Source of the DNA: Hyphomicrobiales bacterium
GTDB lineage: Bacteria; Pseudomonadota; Alphaproteobacteria; Rhizobiales; CAJQND01
Direction: 5' to 3'
Assembly: GCA_028285595.1 (NCBI GenBank)
Contig: JANQOW010000119.1
Location: 1-57,501, forward strand
Length of the DNA stretch: 57,501 nt
Shown here: positions 1 through 9,654 of the stretch, one piece after another
How positions within the stretch are numbered: position 1 is the first letter of the stretch
How the letters are laid out: the number at the start of each line of letters is the position of its first letter
Notes under the pieces: generated by a model
What the model was told of the DNA's origin: nothing
Seen by the model: the letters and a program-made list of their open reading frames with translations, nothing else
Database searches by the model: none
Position numbers and translations under genes: made by a program

Positions 1-329
1 ATGGGCACGCCCGACCCGCACAGAACCACGAAGTTGAAGTCAACCTTCTCAAGCTCGCCGGTCTCGCGATGTTTGTAAGAATAGCTGGCCTTGAAGCGAT
101 AATAGTATTGGCTCTTAAGGTAGGCCTCCAACCGCTCGGCCCGCTCGGCCTCCGACAGCTTGACCCGCCACCCAAACTTCACCCGATAAAACGCCTCAAC
201 GGCTTTAAGACTGTATCTACAGGTGCCATCCCCGCAGACAAAAAGGTGAGGATTGCTGATCGCTGGGTACAGCAATACGCCGGCAATCAGAACGATCCCG
301 GTAAACAGCGCGATCACTGGCTTCTTCAC
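1..329 (-). CDS. Membrane-anchored or exported hypothetical protein, 3' end cut by window edge
   Basis: An open frame runs from a GTG at 329 to the left edge without a stop (109 codons). The GTG is preceded by GAGGG about 8 bases upstream, which supports this start. Residues 4-24 form one hydrophobic segment after two lysines, so the protein is a signal-anchored or secreted one. The exposed part begins with a cysteine pair (C32, C37 in CGDGTCRYS), then a charged helix rich in Glu/Arg and a Tyr-rich stretch; another Cys (VVLCGSG) lies near the edge. I do not recognise the family. It lies downstream of the giant toxin gene on the same strand, 293 bases away, and could be co-transcribed or independent. 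Confidence 0.7.
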   Translation of the reverse strand, partial: MKKPVIALFTGIVLIAGVLLYPAISNPHLFVCGDGTCRYSLKAVEAFYRVKFGWRVKLSEAERAERLEAYLKSQYYYRFKASYSYKHRETGELEKVDFNFVVLCGSGVP

Positions 330-535
330 AAGACGGCCCTCTTGTTAGCGGCCACCCCAGAAAACCCTTTCCCCGGCCAGATTGAACAGTTCGCGCAGCA
401 TCGGGCCGAACGATCCCGAAGACAATATCCAACAATGGACAGAACACATGAGCGCGGGACGAAGAGGCGCCATGCTTTCATGTCGCCTCCGCCACCACCT
501 TCCGGACGCGACTCAGCGGTATCAGACAAGGACCT

Positions 536-592
536 TGGTCTGCTGCGGCCAACAGCCAGCATGCCATCCGCCTTGAAGCCGGCAGCAGACCA
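536..592. repeat. 11-bp inverted repeat with 35-nt loop in the 330-622 gap
   Basis: TGGTCTGCTGC (536-546) and GCAGCAGACCA (582-592) are perfect inverted arms, just past the stop of the RTX gene on the minus strand. There is no U-tract, so it is at best an atypical terminator or mRNA-end structure. The rest of 330-622 shows no convincing gene; frames there lack a ribosome-binding site and family resemblance. Confidence 0.35.
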
Positions 593-622
593 TGTTTATC
601 GGAAGGCACGCTTGGCTTTCCG

Positions 623-3600
623 TCAGATGATCAGCTCCCCAGGATCCAAGTCGATCCATTGCACATTTCGCAGCTCAATAGAGCCCATGGAGTGGATGAT
701 GAGCGTGTTGGTGCCATCCAGGCTGACCCGCAGAGACGCCTCGTCGATATTGTGAAGCTCAAGCACATCGCGCCCTACCTCAAAATCGAACACCGTGTCG
801 TTACCGTGCGCTTCGCTGAACACAAACGTGTCCCGGCCCCTGATGATCTCAGATGTCAAATACCGCGCATCGCCCCAGATGTTGTCGTTCCCGGCGCCAC
901 CGATCAGAACATCATCACCAGCGCTCGTCCCGGGGTCCATATGGTTGCCATCGCCGACCAGGGTATCATCACCATCTCCTCCCTTCAGGACATCATCGCC
1001 GCCCACGGTGCCGTCGTGCATATAGTTCGCATCTCCAAACAGCACGTCGTCCCCAGCGCCGCCGTCCAGCTCATCATGCCCCGCCCGGGTATTCTGATGG
1101 AGTTTGCGGCCATCGCCGTACAGCCGATCATCGCCCGCACCACCGTCCAAGCGGTCATTGCCGGCGCGCACTCTGTCATGAAGGTGCAAACTGTCACCAT
1201 AAAGCCAGTCTGCCCCGGCGCCGCCTTCTAGGTGATCGTCCCCTCCCACATAATCGACGCGCAAGGTGTGAACATCGCCAAACAGCCGATCCTCACCGAT
1301 GCCGCCCTGGAGCCTGTCATTGCCCCAAACACGATCGATGGCCGTAGTGGCGTTCACCACCTCGGCATAAATGTGATCATCCGCAGATCCACCAACCAGA
1401 TGGTCATGGCCCCATGAGCCGGAGAGAGTCGCGCTCTGGCCGCGCGCACCGTCCGGCTGCACCTCTACCATCACCCATGTGATCTGGGTTTCGCCATCTG
1501 CGCCGGTGATTTCCAAACTGAAACTGTCTGACCCACGGAAGCCGGACGAGCTGAGCACATAGGTGTAGCTCCAGGTCCCGTCATCGGCTTGCGCAAGTGT
1601 CACCGTTCCGTGCTCAGCCTGGCGGGCCACATGGTAGGCGAGAGGCCCGGACGCAGATCCCGCCAGCGGGCTCAGTGTGTGGGTGGCCGGAGCACCACCT
1701 TGCGGCAGAACCAGGGTCCCGTATCCGGCCAGCTCACGTCCGCTGACGTTGATCGCGGTCTCATCTGTAAGCAGGTTGACCCAGTGCACCTCTTCAAGTC
1801 GGACCGACCCTCGAGAATGACTGATCACCATGTCATCGCCACTGACGCTCACCCGCAGAGACGCCTCATCCACATCATGGAACTCCAGCGTGTCCCGCCC
1901 CACCTCAAAGTCGAACACCGTGTCGTTACCATGCGCTCCGCTGAACACGAATGTGTCCCGGCCTCTGATGATCTCAGATGTCAGATACCGCGCATCGCCC
2001 CAGATGCCGTCGTTGCCGGCGCCACCGATCAGGACATCGTCGCCAGCTCTTGTCCTGGAGTCCATATGGTTGCCATCCCCGATCAGGGTATCGTCACCAT
2101 CTCCTCCCCTCAGAACATCATCGCCGCCCACGGCACGGTCGTGCATATAGTTTGCATCCCCAAACAGCACGTCGTCGCCAGCGCCGCCGTCCAGCTCATC
2201 ATGCCCCGCCCGGGTATTCTGATGGAGTTTACGGCCATCGCCGTACAGCCGATCGTCACCCACCCCACCGTCCAAGCGGTCATTGCCGGCGCGCACTCTG
2301 TCATGAAGGTGCAAACTGTCACCATAGAGCCAGTCTGCCCCGGAGCCGCCTTCAAGGTGATCGTCTCCTCCCACATAGTCCACACGCAAGGTGTGAACGT
2401 CCCCAAAAAGCCGATCCTCGCCAATGCTGCCCTGGAGACTGTCATTGCCCCAAACCCGGTCCAACGCCGTAGTGGTGTTCACCACCTCGGCGTAGATGTG
2501 ATCATCCGCAGATCCTCCAACCAGATAATCATGACCCGATGAGCCGCAAATGTGCGCGGTCTGACCGCGCTCGCTTTTCGGCTGCACCTCCACGGTCACC
2601 CATGTGATCTGGGTCTCGCCGTCCGCACCGGTGATTCCCAGACTGAAACTGTCGGACCCGCGGTAGCCGGCAGAGGCGGGCACATAGGTGTAGCTCCAGG
2701 TCCCGTCATCGGCTTGCGCAAGTGTCACCGATCCGTGCTCGGCCTGGCGGGCCAGATGGTAGGTGAGAGGCCCGGACGCAGATCCCGCCAGCGGGCTCAG
2801 CGTGTGGGTGGCCGGGGCGCCACCTTGCGGCAGAACCAGGGATCCATATCCGGCCAACCCATTGCCACTCACGTTGATCGCGGTCTCATCCGCAAGCAGG
2901 TTGACCCAGTCCACCTGTTTAAGTCTGACCGATCCTTGAGAATGGCTGATCACCGTGTCATCGCCGCTGACGCTCACCCGCAGGGACGCCTCATCCACAT
3001 CATGAAACTCCAGAGTGTCTCGCCCCACCTGAAAGTCGAACACCACGTCGTTACCATGCGCTGCCTCGAACACGAACGTGTCGCGCCCACCCATGCGGCC
3101 GGCCGCACCGCCGGGCCCGTCACCATAAAGCCGATCGTTGCCGGCGCCTGCGTTCAGAATATTCTCGAATATGTTGCCTGACAGCGTGTCGTTGAATGCC
3201 GAGCCCACAATACCCTCGATGTTCGTCAGCACATCGCCAGTCTCCTCAGATGCCGCGTTGCCGCCTGCGTTCTGCACAGCGCGTGAGAGATCAATCGTTA
3301 CGCCCGAGCCCGCGTTCGCGTAGGACGCCAGGTCCACCCCAAGGCCGCCATCGAGAACGTCGGCACCGTGGCCACCTTCAAGAACATTGTCTTCATCGTT
3401 GCCCAGCAGCAGATCGTCCGCCTCGTGGCCTCGGAGGTGGACTTGGTCTGTTGCGGCCACCAGCACGTCTTCATTGGCAGAACCAATGGAGTGATTGAGC
3501 AGGTGGTTGATGGAGACATCGATTGAGCTGGAGTGCTGGAGCTGAACCGCTTCATCAACGCCGGCGAAGCGTTCAGGATCCAGCTCTTTCAGGACCTCAA

Positions 3601-6600
3601 TCGCTTCGTCCAACGCGGACGCCCTGATCCGTTCAATCATCCGGTCTTTGTCTTGATAGTCTAAGATGGTCACCGAACCGATGACGGTGGCGCCATCGTC
3701 AGGATCAATGATCTCTATTCTGAGGTCGGATTGATCGCTCTGCGCGTCGGCGTCACGGAAACTCTCCGGGTCTTGCCTGTCTTGGAGCGAACCATAGCGC
3801 ACCCTTAAGTCATCGAGCCCGATACCACCGCCAAACACCAGCGTGTCGAGCCCACCGGTATCGCTCAGAATGTCGTGTCCGTCTCCGCGCCAATACGCAT
3901 ACTGGTCATCTCCTTTGCCGCCGGATGCAATGTCCGCGCCTCTGCCAGCCACAAGGATATCGCCGAAGTCACCGCCGGTAATGTGGTCGGCACCGGCTCC
4001 GGAGAACATCCACGTTCCCGCAGAGGACGTTCCAGGGCCCGCGGACATGACATCGTCCTGGAGAGACCCCGTTAAGAATGACTGCACCCTGAACAGGTCC
4101 AGATGACCTGCGTCTGCGAACTGAAGGTGTTCCACAATGCCCGCGCCAGCCTCGATCCGGTGCGCACCGCTGCGCCACGTCTCAAATGAACCGCCGAACT
4201 CAATTGTCAACGTGTCGCTGAACCGTGACAGGGATGTCTCGTACGCATGGTTCGGATCAGCCCTGTCCCGAACACCCAGCTGCAAATCCGACTTGGAGAA
4301 CCACTCTGTCGGCGCACCAGAGGTCACCAGCGAAGGCCGTCCCGCAACAAGCTCTCCGGTAATGTGCCGAAACTCAATGCCCGCTCCAAATGACACCGTG
4401 TCATTCGCGCCGCCCGCCATCCACTCTTGCCCGCTGCGCGAAAGGTCTCGGATGACGTCTTTGCCGTCACCGGCGTTGAATATGTACTTGTCATCGCCAG
4501 CCCTTCCGTAAAGCCGGTCGTGCCCCGCGCCCCCTTCCAGATAGTCCGCGGTATGCCCGGTGATCAGCGCGTCGGCGCCTGAAGATCCGATGAGATATTC
4601 AATACCGGAAACCTGATTGCCTGAGCCGCTCCCGGAGACGTTTGCTGTGACGCCAACCGCTCCGGTCGGGGCATGGTTGACAAAGGAGAGAGTGTCGAAA
4701 CCTTCACCCCCCAGAACCCGGGTGGCTACCGCGCCGTTTGCCACAGCAACATCGTCATACGCGATATGGAAGGTGTCGTTTCCCTCTCCGCCGGACAATG
4801 TCCCTGCGGCCGCGCCGGAGCCGCGGATGACGTCATCGAAGGCTGTTCCTATGACGCTTTCAATGGAGCGCAGTTCATCCTCCTCAAAGACGATAATGGC
4901 CCCATCATCATCCAGCCCGAAAACTCGCGCAATGCCGATGCCGGATTGGCGCCCGCCCGATGAAAGATCGATCTCAACCGCGCGGTCGGAGGAGAAGTAG
5001 CTGACGGTGTCGAGGCCACCCGATCCATCAATGCGGTCGTTTCCTGCGCCTCCTTCGATAATGTTTGCGCCATGGTTTCCGGTGAGTTTGTCGTTGTGTG
5101 CGCTGCCAATCAGATCTTCAATACTGATCAAAATGTCGCCGCTCGCATCGCCCCTGCTGATTTGCGCACCGGTCCGATGCAAATTGACCGTAACCCCGGT
5201 TGCGGAAAGAGCATAGCTGGCCGTGTCGTAGCCGCGGCCGCCGTCAATGACGTCTGCGCCCTCACCGCCATGAAGATAATCGTCACCATCGAACCGCGCG
5301 CTATTCAGGACAAGCACGGCTCCGTCCGCACCGCCATAAAGGCGATCGTGACCGGCACCGCCGAAGATGCGGTCAGACCCGCCCGCGCCGATCAGGGTGT
5401 CATTGCCCCTCCCGCCGTTCAGTTCGTCAGCGCCATAATAGGTGCGCTCGGGCACGATGTTGTAATGCCCCACCGGACCGTTCGGATGTGGCTTGAAACC
5501 GAACCAGTCACGCAGGGAGCCATCGTTGGCATCGGCACCGTTTAATCGATTTGGATCTGTGCCAAGGTCAGGTTGCGGGCCGGAGGGCGTGTTCTGATCG
5601 TCACCGATGATCAGATCATCTCCGAGACCGCCAAACACCGTATCTTCATGAGCCCCGCCGCGCAGTGTATCGTTGCCAGCGCCGCCTTGGATGAAATCCC
5701 AGCCCAGCCCGCCGTCAATGATGTCATTGCCCGCATTGCCGATCAGAATGTCATGGCTGTGCTGGTCCCTCCAACCCGTCTTGTCGGCAAACGAGCCCCC
5801 GTCTGCGGCCGCAAACCACAGGTCTTTGCCGGCCGTGCCGCGCTGTGCGGAGGCTTCGATCCTGGTGAGATCGACAGTGTCCGCAAACCCGTTGATCCGG
5901 GCAATGATTTCAGCATCGTCGTCGTGTCCCGCGCGCAACAGCAGGTCTTCGCGCCTGCCGCCATCCTGCAGCGTTTCCGTGACGACGGACACCCCCACCT
6001 CTTCAAGGGTGATGCCGTAGCGGCGTTCCACGTCCAGCGACAAAAGCAGCCCTTCCAGACCGCCGTAAAAGTCGCTTTCTTGCCACGTGGTCAGGCCCAG
6101 TTCTTCCGCGCGCAGGAGGGTCACCAGCCAACCTGCCGCGAAGGCCGTGTCGGGCTCTGCGGCAATCAACGCATCGATGATCGCTTTGTTCTGCAGATAC
6201 GCCTTATAATCTTCCGCGATTTGCAGATCGCCGGCAAACGCGCGCAGATCCTCAGCCTCAGAGCCGAGCACGGCCCGCTTTAAATAGAGATCGCCGCCCT
6301 TAATCTGAACGGTTCTGATGGCCGCAAGAACGGCAAGTTCGACGTTCTGATCGATCGCAGCACCGGTGATCTGATCAGGATGGAGGCGGGTATGATGCAG
6401 AAGGCCACCGCCTGCTTCGCCGCCGGGCCCTTGCACCCCAATATGCAAGCCGGCTGATGAGGAGCCCGGACCAACTTGATAGAAATGGATCGTGGGGGAG
6501 TGACCATTGGCGTTTTCGCCGCCCAGCATCTCCAGATAGCTGTTGACCAGCGCCTCGGCTCGCTCTGCCAGACTGGTGACCAGAGCCAGCTGTTGGCCGC

Positions 6601-9574
6601 CACCATTGGCACCATTGGTTCCGCTCTCATAGTAGAGCCCACCGTCAAAATCGAGGGAGATATTGGCTGTGCCCTTCGGGTACCCTCCACCGCCGAACAG
6701 ATCATCGAACAGATCGCCGAGCACGGACCCCAAGATCGTGCCGAGAAATGCCCCCACGCCGGGTAGAATGATGGTTCCCAGGGAGATACCGAAGGCGGTG
6801 CCAAAGGCTGAACCCAGCCCGACACCGCCCAGCGAGGAACCCAGAAAGCCGATGCCGGCAAAGCCAGCGCCAATGGTGGAACCAATCGCACCGCCGATCG
6901 ACCCGCCGATGGCGCCGGCCTGGGTGTCTGCCGTAACAATTTGGCGCGCCAGGTAACCTCCGACAAAACTGGAGATCGCGGCTGTACCTGCGTGAGCAAG
7001 ATTTCCGCTCAGGTTATCAAAGATCCCACTTGGGACTTCTCCTCCGGCAGCCAATATGGCATCTGCATTGTTGATTGCATCAATATTGCTCAGCACGGTG
7101 TTCGCAACTGTCCCAATGGTCCGGGACGTGACCGTTTGGAACAGTTGACCTTCAAAGCCGGACTCCACTCCGATTGCTTCTGCTAATTCACCGGCCAGAA
7201 AGCTTGACACAGCGCTGGTGCCGGCGGATCGGATGTTGTTCAGGAAGTCCGCTCCCACGTTGTCGAAGGCCGTTTTGAGAGAACCCCCGAACGAGAGATC
7301 CTGGCCACCGACAAGAGCGTTGTCGGTAAAGTAGATGTCGATCGTCTCTCCGAAGTTGCCGAGAACCGTTGCCAGTACCGACCCAGTGGCAATCTGAGCA
7401 AATAGATTGTCGCCAGCGAGCGCGTTGCCGATTTGAGATCCAAAAATTGCCCCGATGGACCCGCCATCAATGGCGCGGTCAGCTTGGAAGACAAGTATGC
7501 GACCTTCCGTGATTGGATTGCCGTTTACGTCCTCCTGATAGATCCGCTCCAGCTTCTGGCCGTTTGAGAGATAGGTTGTGATTTTGAGCGCGTCCGCCAA
7601 ACCATTGCCATCCGTATCTTCGAACGAAGACTTCTTGGCGATAATTTCAACCCGGATGTTCGGCTTGAGGACGTTGACCGTTGCACCGTTTTTCAGCGTA
7701 GCCGTTTCCAGAACGACTTCGTCTTCGGAAATGCCGTACCTTTGTAAGATTTCCGCAAGCGAGCCTTCAGAAGCATCGAGCGTCACAATATTATCAAGCT
7801 GGCCATTTTCATTTGTGATGTGTCTGCGCACACCGTCGTCACCAGACAGAAATACGGATGAGACTTTCCTATCAGCGCCAAAACTGATGTAGATCCGCCC
7901 GCTTCCCGAACCATTGCTATAGGGCTGCATCAGTTCAATCAGTTGTCCGGTGTAACCGTCGAAGTACGACTCCTGGGTTTTCGATCCGTCAGCAGCGAAT
8001 TCGGTCACGACCCTGACGCCGTTTTGGTGATTGGTCCCTATGGTCAGGATCAAGTTGCCGGCGGCGTCATGGAAGTCAGTGGACGTAACAGATCCAGTAA
8101 CTGTAAGCTCGGTCACCGGCACAGGCGGCGAGAACAGCTCAATGCCATACCTCGTCAGCTCTTCCAGCTCACTATATGAGGGGATGTAAGGTGCAACAAA
8201 GGTGGCGACCGCGTCTAAGCCCCTACTGATTGGAAGAACAATGTCCTGGAGATCGACACCCAGATCCGGCAATTCGGGAATATAACCTTCAGCCTCGAGC
8301 TGCCGATAGACAAGCTTCAAGACGGTCAGTGATCGATCGATTGCTGTTTGAGCAAGCTCAATAGCAGATTGAATGTTTGAAGCGAGGTGTCCGGCAATCT
8401 CAAATGCGGCGTCGAATTCCGCTGAGAATGCATCGTAGAGATCGCCGCCGAACGCTTTGCCAGCTATGCCGCCATAGTATCCGCCGGCCACACCAAGCGC
8501 CACGCTACCGGCACCGCTGCCCACAATCAGCCCTCCCAGGCCCCCAAGCAGCCCGCCACCGGTTTCAAACACATATTGAACCCACACCCGATTTGCCGAA
8601 GATACCTCGCCCTTGTCGCACAACTCCGCCGCCTCCGCGGCGGTTATTCCAAAGGACAACAGGTCGCCAACAAAACCAAGTTGCCTCGCCCCTTCGATCG
8701 CAACTCCCAGGGCAGTAAGTTTCGTCGGGCTGAAGTTGCTTACGTCCCGCGTTTCCCACTGCGTGTTGAAGTTTTCCAGCCGCGCAGACTGATCAATGTG
8801 TCCCCGGATTACGATGTTTGGTTCTTCCACGGGGTTTGCAAACAAGCCCACGCGATCTGGCATGCCGTCATTGCCGGTGACGATGCCGCCATTGTTGGCT
8901 ACGATCTCATTCAGGTTTGAAAAGGGTAGGGCTTGGGTGTCCCAAGGATGGACCTCCAAGGCTGGGTTGGCGGCTCCGCCTTGCAGAATTTGGCCGGCCT
9001 TGTAGTACGCGCTTTTGGCATATGGAGAGTCTGGCTTGAACTCCAGAGTTGCACTATCGAACTCCCATCTACGTCCCTCCCAGTAGGCTGTGCTTGTCCC
9101 TGGCCCGCGGACATCGCTTGTATGTAGGAATGTCCCTGAATAGGGATCGGCAAGTTCAGCCCGGGTATGAGCGACAATCCCGTTAATTTTCTGCGCAGAG
9201 TTTTCAAGGAACTGTTGCTCAGCAAGACCGTCGAATTTCTGTCGCATGTATGCGCGGTCGAAGGCCTGGATAACGTCTCGCATGAAATTGTTGTAACCAG
9301 TATGTCCGCCACTATGACGAGCCATCCCGAGTACTGCTGAGCCCTCCGCTGAATCTGGCAATGCGATTCCGTTTTGCGCAAAACTGTTCGGATCAAATAG
9401 TCCTGCGTTTTTGAGCGCCAAAATGAATCTGGTATTGTGGACTTCGATCGGTATGAGGTGATGAGCTTGTAGTGAATAAACCGCATCGCTCAATCCAACT
9501 TGAAGTCGAGGCATATAGTTTACATCTGTGAAACGGTTATCGACACCCGAAGCGCCTACTACGACAAAATTCAT
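623..9574 (-). CDS. Giant RTX protein with N-terminal AHH-type HNH nuclease domain (candidate secreted toxin)
   Basis: 2,983 residues. The first ~110 residues resemble the AHH branch of HNH/EndoVII-fold nucleases: AHHLIP at 37-42, then LALKNAGLFDPN and ARHSGGH at 85-91, giving the expected His-rich active site. Two Gly-zipper hydrophobic stretches follow (about 335-375 and 865-960; G-x-x-x-G repeats), which may help membrane insertion. From about residue 1273 to the end there are RTX Ca-binding nonapeptides (GGxGxDxLx), interrupted by a domain like those related to haemolysin-type Ca-binding proteins and by cadherin/VCBS-like Ig modules. The C-terminus ends in a hydrophobic WIDLDPGELII, as in type I secretion substrates. 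GGGGGGA lies 4-5 bases before the ATG. Family knowledge: AHH domains are effector domains of polymorphic toxins, usually at the C-terminus; here it is N-terminal. Toxin role is inferred. No HlyB/HlyD/TolC genes are in the window. Confidence 0.85.
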   Translation of the reverse strand: MNFVVVGASGVDNRFTDVNYMPRLQVGLSDAVYSLQAHHLIPIEVHNTRFILALKNAGLFDPNSFAQNGIALPDSAEGSAVLGMARHSGGHTGYNNFMRDVIQAFDRAYMRQKFDGLAEQQFLENSAQKINGIVAHTRAELADPYSGTFLHTSDVRGPGTSTAYWEGRRWEFDSATLEFKPDSPYAKSAYYKAGQILQGGAANPALEVHPWDTQALPFSNLNEIVANNGGIVTGNDGMPDRVGLFANPVEEPNIVIRGHIDQSARLENFNTQWETRDVSNFSPTKLTALGVAIEGARQLGFVGDLLSFGITAAEAAELCDKGEVSSANRVWVQYVFETGGGLLGGLGGLIVGSGAGSVALGVAGGYYGGIAGKAFGGDLYDAFSAEFDAAFEIAGHLASNIQSAIELAQTAIDRSLTVLKLVYRQLEAEGYIPELPDLGVDLQDIVLPISRGLDAVATFVAPYIPSYSELEELTRYGIELFSPPVPVTELTVTGSVTSTDFHDAAGNLILTIGTNHQNGVRVVTEFAADGSKTQESYFDGYTGQLIELMQPYSNGSGSGRIYISFGADRKVSSVFLSGDDGVRRHITNENGQLDNIVTLDASEGSLAEILQRYGISEDEVVLETATLKNGATVNVLKPNIRVEIIAKKSSFEDTDGNGLADALKITTYLSNGQKLERIYQEDVNGNPITEGRILVFQADRAIDGGSIGAIFGSQIGNALAGDNLFAQIATGSVLATVLGNFGETIDIYFTDNALVGGQDLSFGGSLKTAFDNVGADFLNNIRSAGTSAVSSFLAGELAEAIGVESGFEGQLFQTVTSRTIGTVANTVLSNIDAINNADAILAAGGEVPSGIFDNLSGNLAHAGTAAISSFVGGYLARQIVTADTQAGAIGGSIGGAIGSTIGAGFAGIGFLGSSLGGVGLGSAFGTAFGISLGTIILPGVGAFLGTILGSVLGDLFDDLFGGGGYPKGTANISLDFDGGLYYESGTNGANGGGQQLALVTSLAERAEALVNSYLEMLGGENANGHSPTIHFYQVGPGSSSAGLHIGVQGPGGEAGGGLLHHTRLHPDQITGAAIDQNVELAVLAAIRTVQIKGGDLYLKRAVLGSEAEDLRAFAGDLQIAEDYKAYLQNKAIIDALIAAEPDTAFAAGWLVTLLRAEELGLTTWQESDFYGGLEGLLLSLDVERRYGITLEEVGVSVVTETLQDGGRREDLLLRAGHDDDAEIIARINGFADTVDLTRIEASAQRGTAGKDLWFAAADGGSFADKTGWRDQHSHDILIGNAGNDIIDGGLGWDFIQGGAGNDTLRGGAHEDTVFGGLGDDLIIGDDQNTPSGPQPDLGTDPNRLNGADANDGSLRDWFGFKPHPNGPVGHYNIVPERTYYGADELNGGRGNDTLIGAGGSDRIFGGAGHDRLYGGADGAVLVLNSARFDGDDYLHGGEGADVIDGGRGYDTASYALSATGVTVNLHRTGAQISRGDASGDILISIEDLIGSAHNDKLTGNHGANIIEGGAGNDRIDGSGGLDTVSYFSSDRAVEIDLSSGGRQSGIGIARVFGLDDDGAIIVFEEDELRSIESVIGTAFDDVIRGSGAAAGTLSGGEGNDTFHIAYDDVAVANGAVATRVLGGEGFDTLSFVNHAPTGAVGVTANVSGSGSGNQVSGIEYLIGSSGADALITGHTADYLEGGAGHDRLYGRAGDDKYIFNAGDGKDVIRDLSRSGQEWMAGGANDTVSFGAGIEFRHITGELVAGRPSLVTSGAPTEWFSKSDLQLGVRDRADPNHAYETSLSRFSDTLTIEFGGSFETWRSGAHRIEAGAGIVEHLQFADAGHLDLFRVQSFLTGSLQDDVMSAGPGTSSAGTWMFSGAGADHITGGDFGDILVAGRGADIASGGKGDDQYAYWRGDGHDILSDTGGLDTLVFGGGIGLDDLRVRYGSLQDRQDPESFRDADAQSDQSDLRIEIIDPDDGATVIGSVTILDYQDKDRMIERIRASALDEAIEVLKELDPERFAGVDEAVQLQHSSSIDVSINHLLNHSIGSANEDVLVAATDQVHLRGHEADDLLLGNDEDNVLEGGHGADVLDGGLGVDLASYANAGSGVTIDLSRAVQNAGGNAASEETGDVLTNIEGIVGSAFNDTLSGNIFENILNAGAGNDRLYGDGPGGAAGRMGGRDTFVFEAAHGNDVVFDFQVGRDTLEFHDVDEASLRVSVSGDDTVISHSQGSVRLKQVDWVNLLADETAINVSGNGLAGYGSLVLPQGGAPATHTLSPLAGSASGPLTYHLARQAEHGSVTLAQADDGTWSYTYVPASAGYRGSDSFSLGITGADGETQITWVTVEVQPKSERGQTAHICGSSGHDYLVGGSADDHIYAEVVNTTTALDRVWGNDSLQGSIGEDRLFGDVHTLRVDYVGGDDHLEGGSGADWLYGDSLHLHDRVRAGNDRLDGGVGDDRLYGDGRKLHQNTRAGHDELDGGAGDDVLFGDANYMHDRAVGGDDVLRGGDGDDTLIGDGNHMDSRTRAGDDVLIGGAGNDGIWGDARYLTSEIIRGRDTFVFSGAHGNDTVFDFEVGRDTLEFHDVDEASLRVSVSGDDMVISHSRGSVRLEEVHWVNLLTDETAINVSGRELAGYGTLVLPQGGAPATHTLSPLAGSASGPLAYHVARQAEHGTVTLAQADDGTWSYTYVLSSSGFRGSDSFSLEITGADGETQITWVMVEVQPDGARGQSATLSGSWGHDHLVGGSADDHIYAEVVNATTAIDRVWGNDRLQGGIGEDRLFGDVHTLRVDYVGGDDHLEGGAGADWLYGDSLHLHDRVRAGNDRLDGGAGDDRLYGDGRKLHQNTRAGHDELDGGAGDDVLFGDANYMHDGTVGGDDVLKGGDGDDTLVGDGNHMDPGTSAGDDVLIGGAGNDNIWGDARYLTSEIIRGRDTFVFSEAHGNDTVFDFEVGRDVLELHNIDEASLRVSLDGTNTLIIHSMGSIELRNVQWIDLDPGELII
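831..1955 (-). repeat. Tandem 1,125-bp repeat, copy nearest the C-terminus
   Basis: The RTX gene contains a 375-codon unit in tandem, each beginning RDTFVF..AHGND and ending TSEIIRG. Matching landmarks fall at 831, 1956 and 3081, so the period is exactly 1,125 bp. Each unit holds an RTX-like beta segment, one Ig/VCBS-like module and a run of Ca-binding repeats. A partial third unit (about 623-830) closes the protein with a diverged end. Confidence 0.9.
842..1327 (-). repeat. Six 27-residue RTX super-repeats
   Basis: Six blocks of 81 bp each encode the pattern xGxDxLxGGxGxDxLxGD followed by a nine-residue insert with a conserved Leu/Met at its fourth position (for example VHTL, SLHL, GRKL, ANYM, GNHM, ARYL). 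The same six blocks recur 1,125 bp away at 1967-2452. Confidence 0.8.
1956..3080 (-). repeat. Tandem 1,125-bp repeat, copy nearer the N-terminus
   Basis: Same unit as 831-1955, near-identical by eye with scattered substitutions. Within it, 1967-2452 consists of six consecutive 27-codon RTX blocks. Such close copies suggest recent duplication or gene conversion, and length variation by recombination is likely. Confidence 0.9.
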
Positions 9575-9654
9575 TTTTCCCCCCGAACTTAAACTAACTA
9601 CTTAACTTGACCTCTCGCGAATTAGGTATTGCAACCGACGAATCTATCTGTTGC

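Noticed and set aside
69-755. 228-codon open frame on the plus strand
   Set aside because: It lies opposite a GTG-started minus-strand gene and the end of the RTX gene, has no ribosome-binding site, and is low-complexity.
842-2452. Regular short repeats that could be taken for a CRISPR array
   Set aside because: The 81-bp period is in frame with a coding sequence and encodes RTX blocks; there are no unique spacers.
659-3181. Several plus-strand frames with repeated His/Arg/Val patterns
   Set aside because: They mirror the RTX repeats of the minus-strand gene; repeat structure in the sense strand creates open antisense frames.
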